Position numbers and translations under genes: made by a program. The notes under the pieces were generated by a model, which was not told the DNA's origin, ran no database searches, and was given only the letters and a program-made list of their open reading frames with translations. From contig DATLSM010000083.1 in assembly GCA_035534175.1 (NCBI GenBank), positions 1 to 64,000 on the forward strand: a stretch of 64,000 nucleotides of DNA. The letters run 5' to 3'. Positions 46,796 through 54,881 of this stretch are shown here, piece by piece. The stretch comes from DATLSM01 sp035534175. Its GTDB lineage: Bacteria; Actinomycetota; Thermoleophilia; Solirubrobacterales; 70-9. How positions within the stretch are numbered: position 1 is the stretch's first letter; each line of letters starts with the position of its first letter.

Positions 46796-47002
46796 ATGCC
46801 CCAGGAGATCTTCGACCAGTACCGGCCGCGGAGCACGATGGCCCAGCGCCTCGACGAGGCCTTCGCCGGATGCGAGCACTGGACTCTCGCCCCGCCCGCT
46901 CAGCGGCGCAACCCGATCGGCTTGAGCCCGCGGCCCTCCAGCTCCTCGAGCAGGATCGGCAGCGCCGCGACGGTGCGCATCCAGGAGCCCGGCGCGCTGT
47001 AG
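46796..47002 (+). pseudogene. Truncated ORF convergent with the polysaccharide deacetylase gene
   Basis: ATG 46796 follows a good ribosome-binding sequence (AGGACGGAGAG). The first 33 or so codons read like protein (MPQEIFDQYRPRSTMAQRLD, then EAFAGCEHWTLA). From about 46900 the frame is antisense to the 3' end of the deacetylase gene and becomes Arg/Pro-rich. This is probably the 5' stump of a gene broken at the right boundary of the accessory patch. The family is not recognised. Confidence 0.4.
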
Positions 47003-47601
47003 TAATCGGCGTCGTGCAGGAGCACGATGTCCCCCGCGCGGGCCCCCGCGGTTGCGCGTCGGGCGATCGACTCCGGGCTCGCCCTACCCGACCAGTCCCT
47101 CCCCCACTGCGACCACAGCACGGGCCGCCATCCCCGCCGGCGAACCGCGCGCAGGCCCGAGCCGCTGAAAATCCCGTAGGGCGGGCGGTAATCGGCGATC
47201 GCCTGAGCGCCGGCCTCCTCGATCGCGGCCCTCGCCCGCTCGGCGTCATCGAGCAGCTGGCCCACCGTCAGCCGCAGCTGGTTGCGGTGGCGGTGACAGT
47301 GCAGCTCGACCCGATGCCCGGCGGCGACAATCTCGGCCACCAGCGCCGGGCGGCGTGCCACCTGCTCGCCGGCGAGGAAGAATGTCGCCGGCGCGCCGGC
47401 CTCGCGCAGGGCCTCCAGCACCGCGGGCGTACCCTGGGGATGGGGGCCGTCGTCGAAGGTGAGGGCCACCCCTTCGGCACCCTCCTGGCGCCCGAGGATC
47501 CCCAGTGCCGGGCCGACGCCGGGGACCACGGGGGCCAGAGCCGGCCCGGCGTGCAGGAGCGCCGCAACCGAGGCGCCGGCGCCGGCGAGCGCCCTGATCA
47601 A
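46900..47601 (-). CDS. Polysaccharide deacetylase family protein
   Basis: A 233-residue NodB-fold carbohydrate esterase. An N-terminal hydrophobic segment (LIRALAGAGASVAALLHAGPALAPVV in outline) may anchor or export it. Motif 1 is VALTFDDGPHPQGT (catalytic and metal Asp); motif 2 is ELHCHRHRNQL, where the HxxxH pair sits; motif 3 is DYRPPYGIF; and ILLHDADYYS carries the final Leu-His. It removes N- or O-acetyl groups from a glycan. The TTG at 47601 overlaps the stop of the fusion gene by TTGA, so the two are co-translated and probably act on the same product. Confidence 0.88.
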   Translation of the reverse strand: MIRALAGAGASVAALLHAGPALAPVVPGVGPALGILGRQEGAEGVALTFDDGPHPQGTPAVLEALREAGAPATFFLAGEQVARRPALVAEIVAAGHRVELHCHRHRNQLRLTVGQLLDDAERARAAIEEAGAQAIADYRPPYGIFSGSGLRAVRRRGWRPVLWSQWGRDWSGRASPESIARRATAGARAGDIVLLHDADYYSAPGSWMRTVAALPILLEELEGRGLKPIGLRR

Positions 47602-49946
47602 CGGCTGGGAGGGTGCGCCGCGTCGCGCTGCAGCGGAGACCTCGATATCACGGGGTGGGAGACGTTCACCACCGGGGTGCTGGGGGTCTTGCCAATGTGA
47701 ATGTGACTCTCGATCGACTTCGCCACCTTGGATGTATCCCGGTAGGGGGTCTCCCAATCCACCAACAGGGAGCCGGCGACGATCACCGCGATCGCGATCA
47801 CGGCGAGGCTGACCGCCGTCGCCACCCGGCTGACGCGCAGGCGCCAGGCCGGCTGGGGCCGCACGCGGGGGCGGGCGGTGAGGACCCGCGAGGCGATCGA
47901 GGGCAGCGAGGCGAAGGAGGAGTCGGGCGAGCGCCGCTCGCGGGTGAGATGGCGCAGGACCGACTCCAGCTCGTGCTCGGAGCGCGCCACCTCGGCCAGG
48001 CCGAAGCGCTCAAAGGCGGCGTTGTTGGCCCGCAGGTGTCCGGCGGAGAAGCCGAAGGAGACGACCGGGCAGCCGCGGATGTGGGCCTCCAGCACGGTCA
48101 GGCCGGCGGTCGAGTGGACCATCACGTCGGCGGCGGCCATCCAGTCGCTCATCTGCTCGGTGAAGCCGATGATTCGAACCTGCTCGTTGGCGGAGAAGCG
48201 CTGCTCCAGTTTCTCCCGCGCAACCTCGTTGCGGCCGGTGATGCAGACGACCATCGTGTCCTCCACCGCGAGCGCGACGCGGATCGCGCCGTCGAGATCG
48301 CCGATGCCCCAGCCGCCGCCGGAGACCAGCACCAGGCGAGCGTGGGGCGGGACGCCCAGGGCGCGCCGGGCGTCGCCGCGAGTGCGTGGCATGAGGAAGT
48401 CGCGGGAGATCGGCGGCCGCATCCACTCCACGCTGCCCGGTCCGGCCAGCTTCTCCACTTCCTCGATTGACTCGGGGTGGGTTACGTAGTGCAGGTCGAC
48501 GCCGGGATGGGCCCAGTAGCGCAGACCGGCGAGATCGGTGATCGCCGACTGGACCGGAATCGGCAGTCGGCGGTTTTCGCGCAGCATCCCGAGCACGGCG
48601 GTGACCCCGGGGTAGGTGGAGACGACCACGTCGGGGTCATGTTGGGAGATCACCTTCAAGAGGCCATGGGCACCCAGCCAGTAGCCGAGGTGGTGCGCCA
48701 GCCAGCGGGTGGGGCCGAACTTCGTGATCAGCCAGTACTGGATGTCAAACAGCCACGGCATCCAGCGGAAGGTCACCCTCGAGCCGCCGCGGACGGTGGA
48801 GGAGCAGATCCGCCCCATCGCCTCCAGCCCATTGGCGATCTCGATCTCCACGCCGGGGATTTCGCGACCCACGTCATCCTTGATGATCCGGGCGGGGAGG
48901 TCGTGTCCCTCGCCGATATCGGCGGTGAGGACGAGAATCCTCGGCGGGCGCTCCTCTGAGCTCGAGGCGCCGGAGAGGAGCGCGCCGGCCGCCCGTTCGT
49001 TGCCGTTGAGGGAGGGCTTTTTGCCCGGGATCGGGTCCGGCGCCCGGATGCTGCCGCGCACCCACTCGACGTAGCTGTGCACACCCTCGCGGAAGCTCGT
49101 CTTCGCCTTCCAGCCGAGCTCCTGCAGGGCACGGGCGTTGGAGATCTCCTTGCCGGGGAAGTCGCCGGGGCGGGGAGGCGTGTGGACGATCTCGCAGCCA
49201 CCGGTCATCTCCTGCACGGTCTCGGCGATCTCCAGAATCGTCACCACCTCATCGCCGGAGAGGTTGTAGGTGCGGTCGGCCGCCTCCGGCTTCATCGCGG
49301 CGACGATCCCCTCCGCCAGGTCCTCGACATAGATGAAGCTGCGACATTGGCTGCCGTCGCCGGCGATCGTCAGGGCCTTGCCTTCCATCGCCAGATCGGT
49401 GAACTTGGCGACCACCCCCGCGGCGCGGGCCCGCGGCCCATAGGGGATGCCGAAGCGCAGCACCGTGGATTTGAGGTCGAACAGCTCGGCGTAGCCGGCG
49501 CAGTAGGTCTCGCCGGCGAGCTTGGTCGCGGTGTACAGGTGGCGCGGCGCCGGGATCGGCGTCTCCTCGTCGACGGACTGCTCGACGCAGTCGCTGTAGA
49601 CCCAGGTGGTCGAGCCGTAGACCACGCGGCCGACTTCGGTGCGGCAGGCGGCCTCCAGCACGTTTAGCGTGCCGCGGGTGTTGACCTCCTCGGCCAGCAC
49701 CGGGTCGGCGTGCACGTGGGCGACGTCGGCGACCGCGGCGAGGTGGATGACCGCGTCGCAGCCGCGCATCGCCAAGTCGAGGTTGGCCGGGTCGGTGATG
49801 CTGCCGGTGAAGGTCTCCACCTCCAGCGGTGAGTGGTAGGGGGAGGCGCTTAAGTCAAAGATCCGCGGGGTGTCGCCCCGTTCGATCAGCCGATCCACCA
49901 CGTGGGAGCCGATGAAACCGCCTCCGCCGGTTACCAGGACCCTCAT
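47598..49946 (-). CDS. Fusion: NAD-dependent sugar epimerase + MGDG-synthase-like glycosyltransferase + TM tail
   Basis: A 782-residue single polypeptide. Residues 1-300 form an extended SDR epimerase/dehydratase: GGGGFIGSH at 7-15, the catalytic pair Y138xxxK142, and the substrate domain with FIYVEDLAEG. A linker (about 301-334) follows. Residues 335-690 form a GT-B glycosyltransferase of the MGDG synthase/MurG type: ILVLTADIGEGHDLPARII at 337-355, VSGGGWGIGDLDGA at 541-554, and HSTAGLTVLEAHIRGCPVVSFG in the donor site. One TM helix (708-729) leads to a 50-residue tail. No start codon lies in the linker, so separate translation is unlikely. It may make and transfer a sugar onto a lipid. ATG 49946 has GGAGAGAGG upstream. 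Confidence 0.85.
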   Translation of the reverse strand: MRVLVTGGGGFIGSHVVDRLIERGDTPRIFDLSASPYHSPLEVETFTGSITDPANLDLAMRGCDAVIHLAAVADVAHVHADPVLAEEVNTRGTLNVLEAACRTEVGRVVYGSTTWVYSDCVEQSVDEETPIPAPRHLYTATKLAGETYCAGYAELFDLKSTVLRFGIPYGPRARAAGVVAKFTDLAMEGKALTIAGDGSQCRSFIYVEDLAEGIVAAMKPEAADRTYNLSGDEVVTILEIAETVQEMTGGCEIVHTPPRPGDFPGKEISNARALQELGWKAKTSFREGVHSYVEWVRGSIRAPDPIPGKKPSLNGNERAAGALLSGASSSEERPPRILVLTADIGEGHDLPARIIKDDVGREIPGVEIEIANGLEAMGRICSSTVRGGSRVTFRWMPWLFDIQYWLITKFGPTRWLAHHLGYWLGAHGLLKVISQHDPDVVVSTYPGVTAVLGMLRENRRLPIPVQSAITDLAGLRYWAHPGVDLHYVTHPESIEEVEKLAGPGSVEWMRPPISRDFLMPRTRGDARRALGVPPHARLVLVSGGGWGIGDLDGAIRVALAVEDTMVVCITGRNEVAREKLEQRFSANEQVRIIGFTEQMSDWMAAADVMVHSTAGLTVLEAHIRGCPVVSFGFSAGHLRANNAAFERFGLAEVARSEHELESVLRHLTRERRSPDSSFASLPSIASRVLTARPRVRPQPAWRLRVSRVATAVSLAVIAIAVIVAGSLLVDWETPYRDTSKVAKSIESHIHIGKTPSTPVVNVSHPVISRSPLQRDAAHPPSR

Positions 49947-50014
49947 GAAACCTCTCTCCTGCTTCGTTCTCTCAGCCTGATGACCAGCGTAGGGCTCGAT
50001 CGTTTGCTCCGCAT

Positions 50015-51115
50015 TCAGGCCTCCTTGGCGAGAGCCCTCTGGCGGCTCTCGGGGCGGTAGTAGAGCGGCACGCACCAGTGGTTCTCGGCCACCCAGTCGG
50101 TGTTGGGAAGTTCGTCTGGGCGCCCCATGATCCGGTGGCAGGGCTGCTCGTAGACGCGGCCCGTGCTCTTCTCGATCGCTTCGAAGATGATGTACTTGTA
50201 GAGGCCCGAGGTCATCCCCTCGGGCAGCTCGAGGCGGGCCGGGTGCGCCGGGTCGAGGTGCTCGCGGGCGTAGCCGTTCTTCCAGGCCACGATCTCCTCC
50301 ATCCGCTCGGCCTGGATCAGGCCGAGGGCGGCGGTGAACTCGCTCATGCGGAAGTTCAGTCCCTCCACCTGGTGCTCGAACTTGCCGTAGTTGCGGAACT
50401 TTTCGGCGAACTCGATCAGCTGGGGATTGGAGGAGACGAGCACACCACCCTCTCCGGTGGAGATCGTCTTTGTCGCGTAGAGGGAGTAGACGCCGGCGTC
50501 GCCGAAGGCGCCGGGGCGGCGAGCACCCCACTCGGCGCCGTGGGCGTGGGCGCAGTCCTCGAGCAGGAAGATCCCGCTCTCTCGGCAGTAGGCGGCGATG
50601 CGCTCGGCGTCGAAGGCCAGATGGCCGCCGATGTGGACCAGGATCGCCGCCTTCGGTCGGTGGCGCTCGGCCTTGGCCTCGAAGTCCTCAAACGACATGC
50701 ACAGGTCGGCGCGGTTGCAGTCGACGAACTCCACCTGGGCCCCGGCCTTGAGGGCGGCCAGCGGGGTGGCCATGAAGGTGTTGGATGGACAGAGCACCGT
50801 CTGGCCGCCGACGCCGGCGAACTCCAGGGCCGCAAGCGCCCCGCCGGCCCAGCTGGAGAGCCCCAGGCTGGGCAGGCCGTTCCACGCCGACCAGCGCTGC
50901 TCGAAGGCGGCCAGCATCGGACCCTCCGACCACTTCTCGGAATCAAGCACCCCCTCCCACAGCTCAAAAAGGCGGGCACGGTCTCGGTGGTCGAACCCGA
51001 TCGCGAACTGGGTCGCGTCAGGCCGGATTGTCTGTACAGGCCCTACGATGGCTCCTTGATGGGGATCTGGCTGGGGGTTTGCCTGCGCGGACGGACGGGC
51101 AGCAGACGAAGACAA
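50015..51115 (-). CDS. DegT/DnrJ/EryC1/StrS-family sugar aminotransferase
   Basis: A 366-residue PLP enzyme of the family that aminates NDP-ketosugars (ArnB, DesI). Seen: LGLSSWAGGALAALEFAGVGG, VLCPSNTFMATPLAALKAGAQVEFVD in outline, the cofactor-stacking LLEDCAHAHGAEW, and the PLP Lys in YSLYATKTISTGEGGVLVSS near residue 215. NFRMSEFTAALGLIQAERM is the substrate-end motif. The first 35 residues up to PVQTIRP are poorly conserved and the TTG at 51115 is uncertain; an AAGGAG lies inside them. Adjacent upstream of the epimerase-glycosyltransferase fusion, so an aminosugar is a plausible product. Confidence 0.85.
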   Translation of the reverse strand: MSSSAARPSAQANPQPDPHQGAIVGPVQTIRPDATQFAIGFDHRDRARLFELWEGVLDSEKWSEGPMLAAFEQRWSAWNGLPSLGLSSWAGGALAALEFAGVGGQTVLCPSNTFMATPLAALKAGAQVEFVDCNRADLCMSFEDFEAKAERHRPKAAILVHIGGHLAFDAERIAAYCRESGIFLLEDCAHAHGAEWGARRPGAFGDAGVYSLYATKTISTGEGGVLVSSNPQLIEFAEKFRNYGKFEHQVEGLNFRMSEFTAALGLIQAERMEEIVAWKNGYAREHLDPAHPARLELPEGMTSGLYKYIIFEAIEKSTGRVYEQPCHRIMGRPDELPNTDWVAENHWCVPLYYRPESRQRALAKEA

Positions 51116-51148
51116 GGCTACCAGCGCAAGCGGACCGAGAACGAGAGT

Positions 51149-52066
51149 TCAATCGTTGCGTCGATGGGATTGAGCGTCCTTGTGAGCACTATCGATGACC
51201 GCCGTGACCGTGGGTGAGCTCGCCAGCAGCACGGTGCCGGCGACGGCCAGGGCCATGAAGGCGGCCAGGGCGGCGCCCGCCAGCGGGGTCGAGCTCCAGG
51301 ACTCGCCGAAGATCAGAGGCGCAAGCGCCACCGGGACCAGCACCTGGACGGCGAACATCGTCGGGGCGACCTGGGAGGCGGCACGGCGCTGCAGCGCGCT
51401 CATCTCACTCAGCAGCGCCAGACCCTCCGAGGCCGCGGCGCTGAGCAGCCACAGCACTGCAACCAGCGCCGTCCCCGCGACCAGCTCGTCGGTCAGCAGC
51501 TTGCTGGCGATCCCCGTCCAGGCGTAGCCGCAGCCGGCGCTGATCACCGGCAGAAGGCCGATCGACCTCGCCCGGCTGCGCAACGCATAGGGGGCGGCCA
51601 CGGGGACCGCGAGGAGGAGGAGCGCGGCCGCGATGGCGCCGGCGCCGGCGTAGCCGGTGCTCCGCGCCGGTGCCGCCCAGGCGACCCCCGCCAGGCCGAG
51701 GACGATCGCCGCCACGGCGATCGCCTCCCGCCGCCCCGGCCTCTCGCCCAGCCGCGTGGCCCCCAGCCACAGCAGCAGGATCAAGCCGCTGGCCATACAG
51801 GGCTGCACGACGGTGAGCGGGGCCAGCAACAGGGCCACGATCTCCAGCGGCCAACCGAGCAACCCCAAACCGGTGGCCCCCAGCCAGCGCCGGTTGCGAA
51901 GCAGCCGCCAGATCAGGGAGGGCCGCAGCGAGTGCTCCCCCCCCACCTCCCGCGCCTCCAAGGCCTGCAGCGCGATCGAGGTGTTGTAGAGCATCGAGGC
52001 CCCGACAGCCGCGGCTATCCCCAGCGCCAGCACCGTCTGGACCCTAGCCGCAAGACCCGCGGGCAA
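51149..52066 (-). CDS. DMT-superfamily (EamA-like) membrane transporter
   Basis: A 305-residue protein with nine or ten TM helices, e.g. TVLALGIAAAVGASMLYNTSIAL, LGWPLEIVALLLAPLTVVQPCM and AIAVAAIVLGLAGVAWA. The internal duplication and the Pro-Cys-Met-Ala stretch at the end of helix 3 fit the drug/metabolite transporter fold, including NIPA/EamA-like members. Substrate unknown. Because it precedes an aminotransferase-epimerase-glycosyltransferase-deacetylase set, a flippase for a lipid-linked sugar or precursor export (as ArnE/F do) is a reasonable guess. The TTG at 52066 is the furthest start. Confidence 0.75.
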   Translation of the reverse strand: MPAGLAARVQTVLALGIAAAVGASMLYNTSIALQALEAREVGGEHSLRPSLIWRLLRNRRWLGATGLGLLGWPLEIVALLLAPLTVVQPCMASGLILLLWLGATRLGERPGRREAIAVAAIVLGLAGVAWAAPARSTGYAGAGAIAAALLLLAVPVAAPYALRSRARSIGLLPVISAGCGYAWTGIASKLLTDELVAGTALVAVLWLLSAAASEGLALLSEMSALQRRAASQVAPTMFAVQVLVPVALAPLIFGESWSSTPLAGAALAAFMALAVAGTVLLASSPTVTAVIDSAHKDAQSHRRND

Positions 52067-52180
52067 GGGGCGGGCGGAGCCTGATGCCGATCACCAATGG
52101 GCGAACCTCGCAGCGATACCGGTGAGCGGACCGGACCGGCGATTGGCAGCGCCCGGGAGGCGAGGCGAGGCAGGCGGCGG

Positions 52181-53875
52181 TCAGGTCTCCTGATACAGCG
52201 GGCCGTCGCCGCCCTCGGGCAGGGTCAGGCGCCCGCCCTTGGCGGTGATCGCCCCGCACTGCACGCAGTTGGACGCGGTGACGTGGACGTCGACCTGCGC
52301 CGCCTCGCTCGCCAGCTGCTCGTCGGGGATCTCATAGACCTGCGCCGGGCACATCGAAACCCAGGTCTGGGCGATCTCCCGCGGCACCCGGGTCTGGATG
52401 CGGACGTGGTTGGGGGCGTCGTCGCGGGTCGCGTTGCCGGAGAGGAAGACCGAGTCGAGCTTGCTGAAGGTCAGCTCGTTGTCGGGCTTGGGATACATCT
52501 CGCCCGCCCTGCCGATCTGCATCTCGTTCTCGGCGTCATCCTCGCCCTTCCAATGCCCTGGGGGGAAGGCGCCGTTGGTCAGCGCCCAGCCGTTGGCCAC
52601 CGCGCCGCCGACGAAGAAGCCCTTGGAGAACGCCTGGCGCACGTTGCGCGAGCGATAGAGATCCTTCTCGATCGTCGAGTTGTGGATCTTCTCGTCGTAG
52701 GCCTCGAAGTTGACCGAGTCGCGCTTCAGCGCCTCGACGATCGTCTCCGCCGCATACATCCCGGCGTGCATCGCGTAGTGGACGCCCTTGAGGGTCGGGA
52801 TGTTGACCATGCTGGCGGCGTCGCCGGCGACCACCATCCCGGGCACGGCGAGACGTTTGGGCATCGCGAAATAGCCGCCGGAGGGAATCGTCTTGGCCCC
52901 CCAGGCGACCCGCTTGCCGCCCTCGATCAGGCCCCGGATGAAGGGGTGGGTCTTCATCAGCTGCAGCGCGTCGTGGCAGCTGAAGGTGGCGTCGGTGTAG
53001 TCCAGGCCGACGACCAGGCCGATGCAGATCTTGTCCTCCCCCATCGGGTAGATAAAGCTGCCGCCGAACTCGTTGTATCTCGCCGCCTTGCGCAGCGGCC
53101 AGCCCATGGTGTGGATCACCCGGTCTAGCGGCTTTGGCACCTCCCACACCTCTTTGACCCCGAGCTCCCAGCGCATCGGGTCAGCCCCGTGCATGTCGAA
53201 GTAGTCATAGGCGGCATAGGTCAGGTGGCCGACGGTGCCCTCGGCCAGCACCGTGGCCCGGGCCACCACGTCGGAGCCCGGCTCGAAGTTGGCCAGCTCC
53301 TCGCCGTCCTTGCCCCGACCGCGGTCGCCGGAGCGAACGCCCTTTACCACCCTCTCCTCGACCAGCAGCTTGGTCGCCGCCGTCTCGGCGAGGATGTAGA
53401 CGCCGGCCTCCTCCGCTTTCTCGGCGAGGAAGCGGCCCAGTTTGGCAACCGAGGTGACGTAGTTGCCGTGGTTGCGGAAGTTCGGCGGTGTGGGCTTGAG
53501 CGGAATCGCTTTGCTCTTGGTCAGCAGGTAGACCGCGTCCTTCTTCACCTCGCCGTAGACCGGCCACTGCGACTTGTCGAGATCGGGGAACAGCTCTTCC
53601 ATCGCCGAGGGCTTCATGTTCGCCCCGGAGAGCAGGTGTGCTCCGGCGACTTTGCCCTTCTCGATCACCGCCACCGGGACTTCGCCCAGCCTCTCGCTCA
53701 GCTCCGGCTCATCGGCCAGCAGCTGCATCAATTTGTTCGCGCAGGCCAGGCCGGCGGGACCGCCGCCGACGATCGCCACCCCAACCTCGATTCGCTCCTC
53801 CGCGGGGTCCGTCGGCGGGCCGATGACCTCGGCGCCGTCAAAGGGCGGCGGGAATTCGCTCGGTGCTACGGGCAT
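52181..53875 (-). CDS. Electron-transfer flavoprotein:ubiquinone oxidoreductase
   Basis: A 564-residue ETF-QO that passes electrons from reduced ETF to the membrane quinone pool. FAD site VAIVGGGPAGLACANKLMQ near residue 33; substrate/quinone domain with RWELGVKEVWEVP and YPMGEDKICIGLVVGLDY; second FAD motif VAGDAASMVNIPTLKGVHYAM. The C-terminal ferredoxin-like region has WVSMCPAQVYEI and NCVQCGAITAKGG ... PEGGDGPLY. The canonical 4Fe-4S ligands are CPxxVY plus CxxCxxC; here the last Cys is Ile/Thr, leaving three. Follows etfA in the etfB-etfA-ETF-QO operon. Confidence 0.9.
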   Translation of the reverse strand: MPVAPSEFPPPFDGAEVIGPPTDPAEERIEVGVAIVGGGPAGLACANKLMQLLADEPELSERLGEVPVAVIEKGKVAGAHLLSGANMKPSAMEELFPDLDKSQWPVYGEVKKDAVYLLTKSKAIPLKPTPPNFRNHGNYVTSVAKLGRFLAEKAEEAGVYILAETAATKLLVEERVVKGVRSGDRGRGKDGEELANFEPGSDVVARATVLAEGTVGHLTYAAYDYFDMHGADPMRWELGVKEVWEVPKPLDRVIHTMGWPLRKAARYNEFGGSFIYPMGEDKICIGLVVGLDYTDATFSCHDALQLMKTHPFIRGLIEGGKRVAWGAKTIPSGGYFAMPKRLAVPGMVVAGDAASMVNIPTLKGVHYAMHAGMYAAETIVEALKRDSVNFEAYDEKIHNSTIEKDLYRSRNVRQAFSKGFFVGGAVANGWALTNGAFPPGHWKGEDDAENEMQIGRAGEMYPKPDNELTFSKLDSVFLSGNATRDDAPNHVRIQTRVPREIAQTWVSMCPAQVYEIPDEQLASEAAQVDVHVTASNCVQCGAITAKGGRLTLPEGGDGPLYQET

Positions 53876-53906
53876 CTGGGCTCCTTGATTGCGGCCGAGC
53901 TCTCGC

Positions 53907-54881
53907 TCAGCCGCCCCTCTTGGCCTTGATCGCCGCGGTCAGCTTGGGCAGGATCTTGTGCAGATCGCCGACCACGCCGAGGTCGGAGAACTCGAAGATC
54001 GGCGCGTTTTGGTCCTTGTTGATCGCCAGGATGTTCTCCGAGCTCTGCATCCCGACCTTGTGCTGGATCGCACCGGAGATGCCGGCGGCCAGATACAGCT
54101 TCGGCGCGACCGTCTTACCGGTCTGGCCAATCTGGGCCGCGTAGGGATACCAGCCGGCGTCGACCACCGCCCGGGTCGCCGCGACCGCGCCGCCCATCGC
54201 CTCCGCCAGTTCCTCGCAGAGCTTGAAGCCCTCGGCCGCGCCGAGGCCTCGCCCGCCACCGACGAGGATGTCGGCATCCTCGATGTTGACGTCCGCGCCG
54301 CGCTGCTCGCCCCGCTGCACCATCCTCGCCTTCGATGACCAGGGGGACAGCTCGACCTCGACGTCGAGGACCTCGGCGCTCCCACCGCTCTGGTTGAGAT
54401 CGAAGGCGTTCAGCCGGCCGATGATGATCCCCGGCTCACCGACGTAGCCGACGTCGGCGATCTGGGAGTCCTGCAGGATCGGGCGCTCGGCGACCAGCCT
54501 GCCGTCCTGCACCTTGACCTCGGTGACCTCCATCGTCACCCCGGCGTTCAGGCGCGCGGTCAGCCCGGCCCCGATCTCAAAGCCCAACAGGCCGCCGCCG
54601 AACAGCGCGTAGCCGAAGCCCTGCTCGGCGATCACCTTGGCCATCGCGTCGATAATCGGCTGCGCCAGGCCCTCCGGCACACCCTTGGCCCGGTAGACCT
54701 TCGCCGCGCCGTAGTTGCCCAGGGCCGCGCAGGCCTCGTCGGCGATCTCACCGACCACCAGGGCGGCGGCCTCGCCGCCGATCTGGCCGGCCAGCTTTGC
54801 CGCCTCAGAGATTGCCCCCAGCGAGTTCTTGTTGAAGTTGCCCTCGTCGTCATGCAGGGCGTAAACCAGGATGCCCGCCAT
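53907..54881 (-). CDS. etfA: Electron transfer flavoprotein alpha subunit
   Basis: A 324-residue EtfA. The N-terminal Rossmann-like domain begins GILVYALHDDEGNFNKNSLGAISEAAKLAGQIGG in outline. The FAD-binding C-terminal signature is complete: PKLYLAAGISGAIQHKVGM, SSENILAINKDQNAPIFEFSDLGVVGD in outline, HKILPKL. It pairs with EtfB to accept electrons from acyl-CoA dehydrogenases. The ATG at 54881 abuts the etfB stop (TAGATG). Confidence 0.96.
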   Translation of the reverse strand: MAGILVYALHDDEGNFNKNSLGAISEAAKLAGQIGGEAAALVVGEIADEACAALGNYGAAKVYRAKGVPEGLAQPIIDAMAKVIAEQGFGYALFGGGLLGFEIGAGLTARLNAGVTMEVTEVKVQDGRLVAERPILQDSQIADVGYVGEPGIIIGRLNAFDLNQSGGSAEVLDVEVELSPWSSKARMVQRGEQRGADVNIEDADILVGGGRGLGAAEGFKLCEELAEAMGGAVAATRAVVDAGWYPYAAQIGQTGKTVAPKLYLAAGISGAIQHKVGMQSSENILAINKDQNAPIFEFSDLGVVGDLHKILPKLTAAIKAKRGG

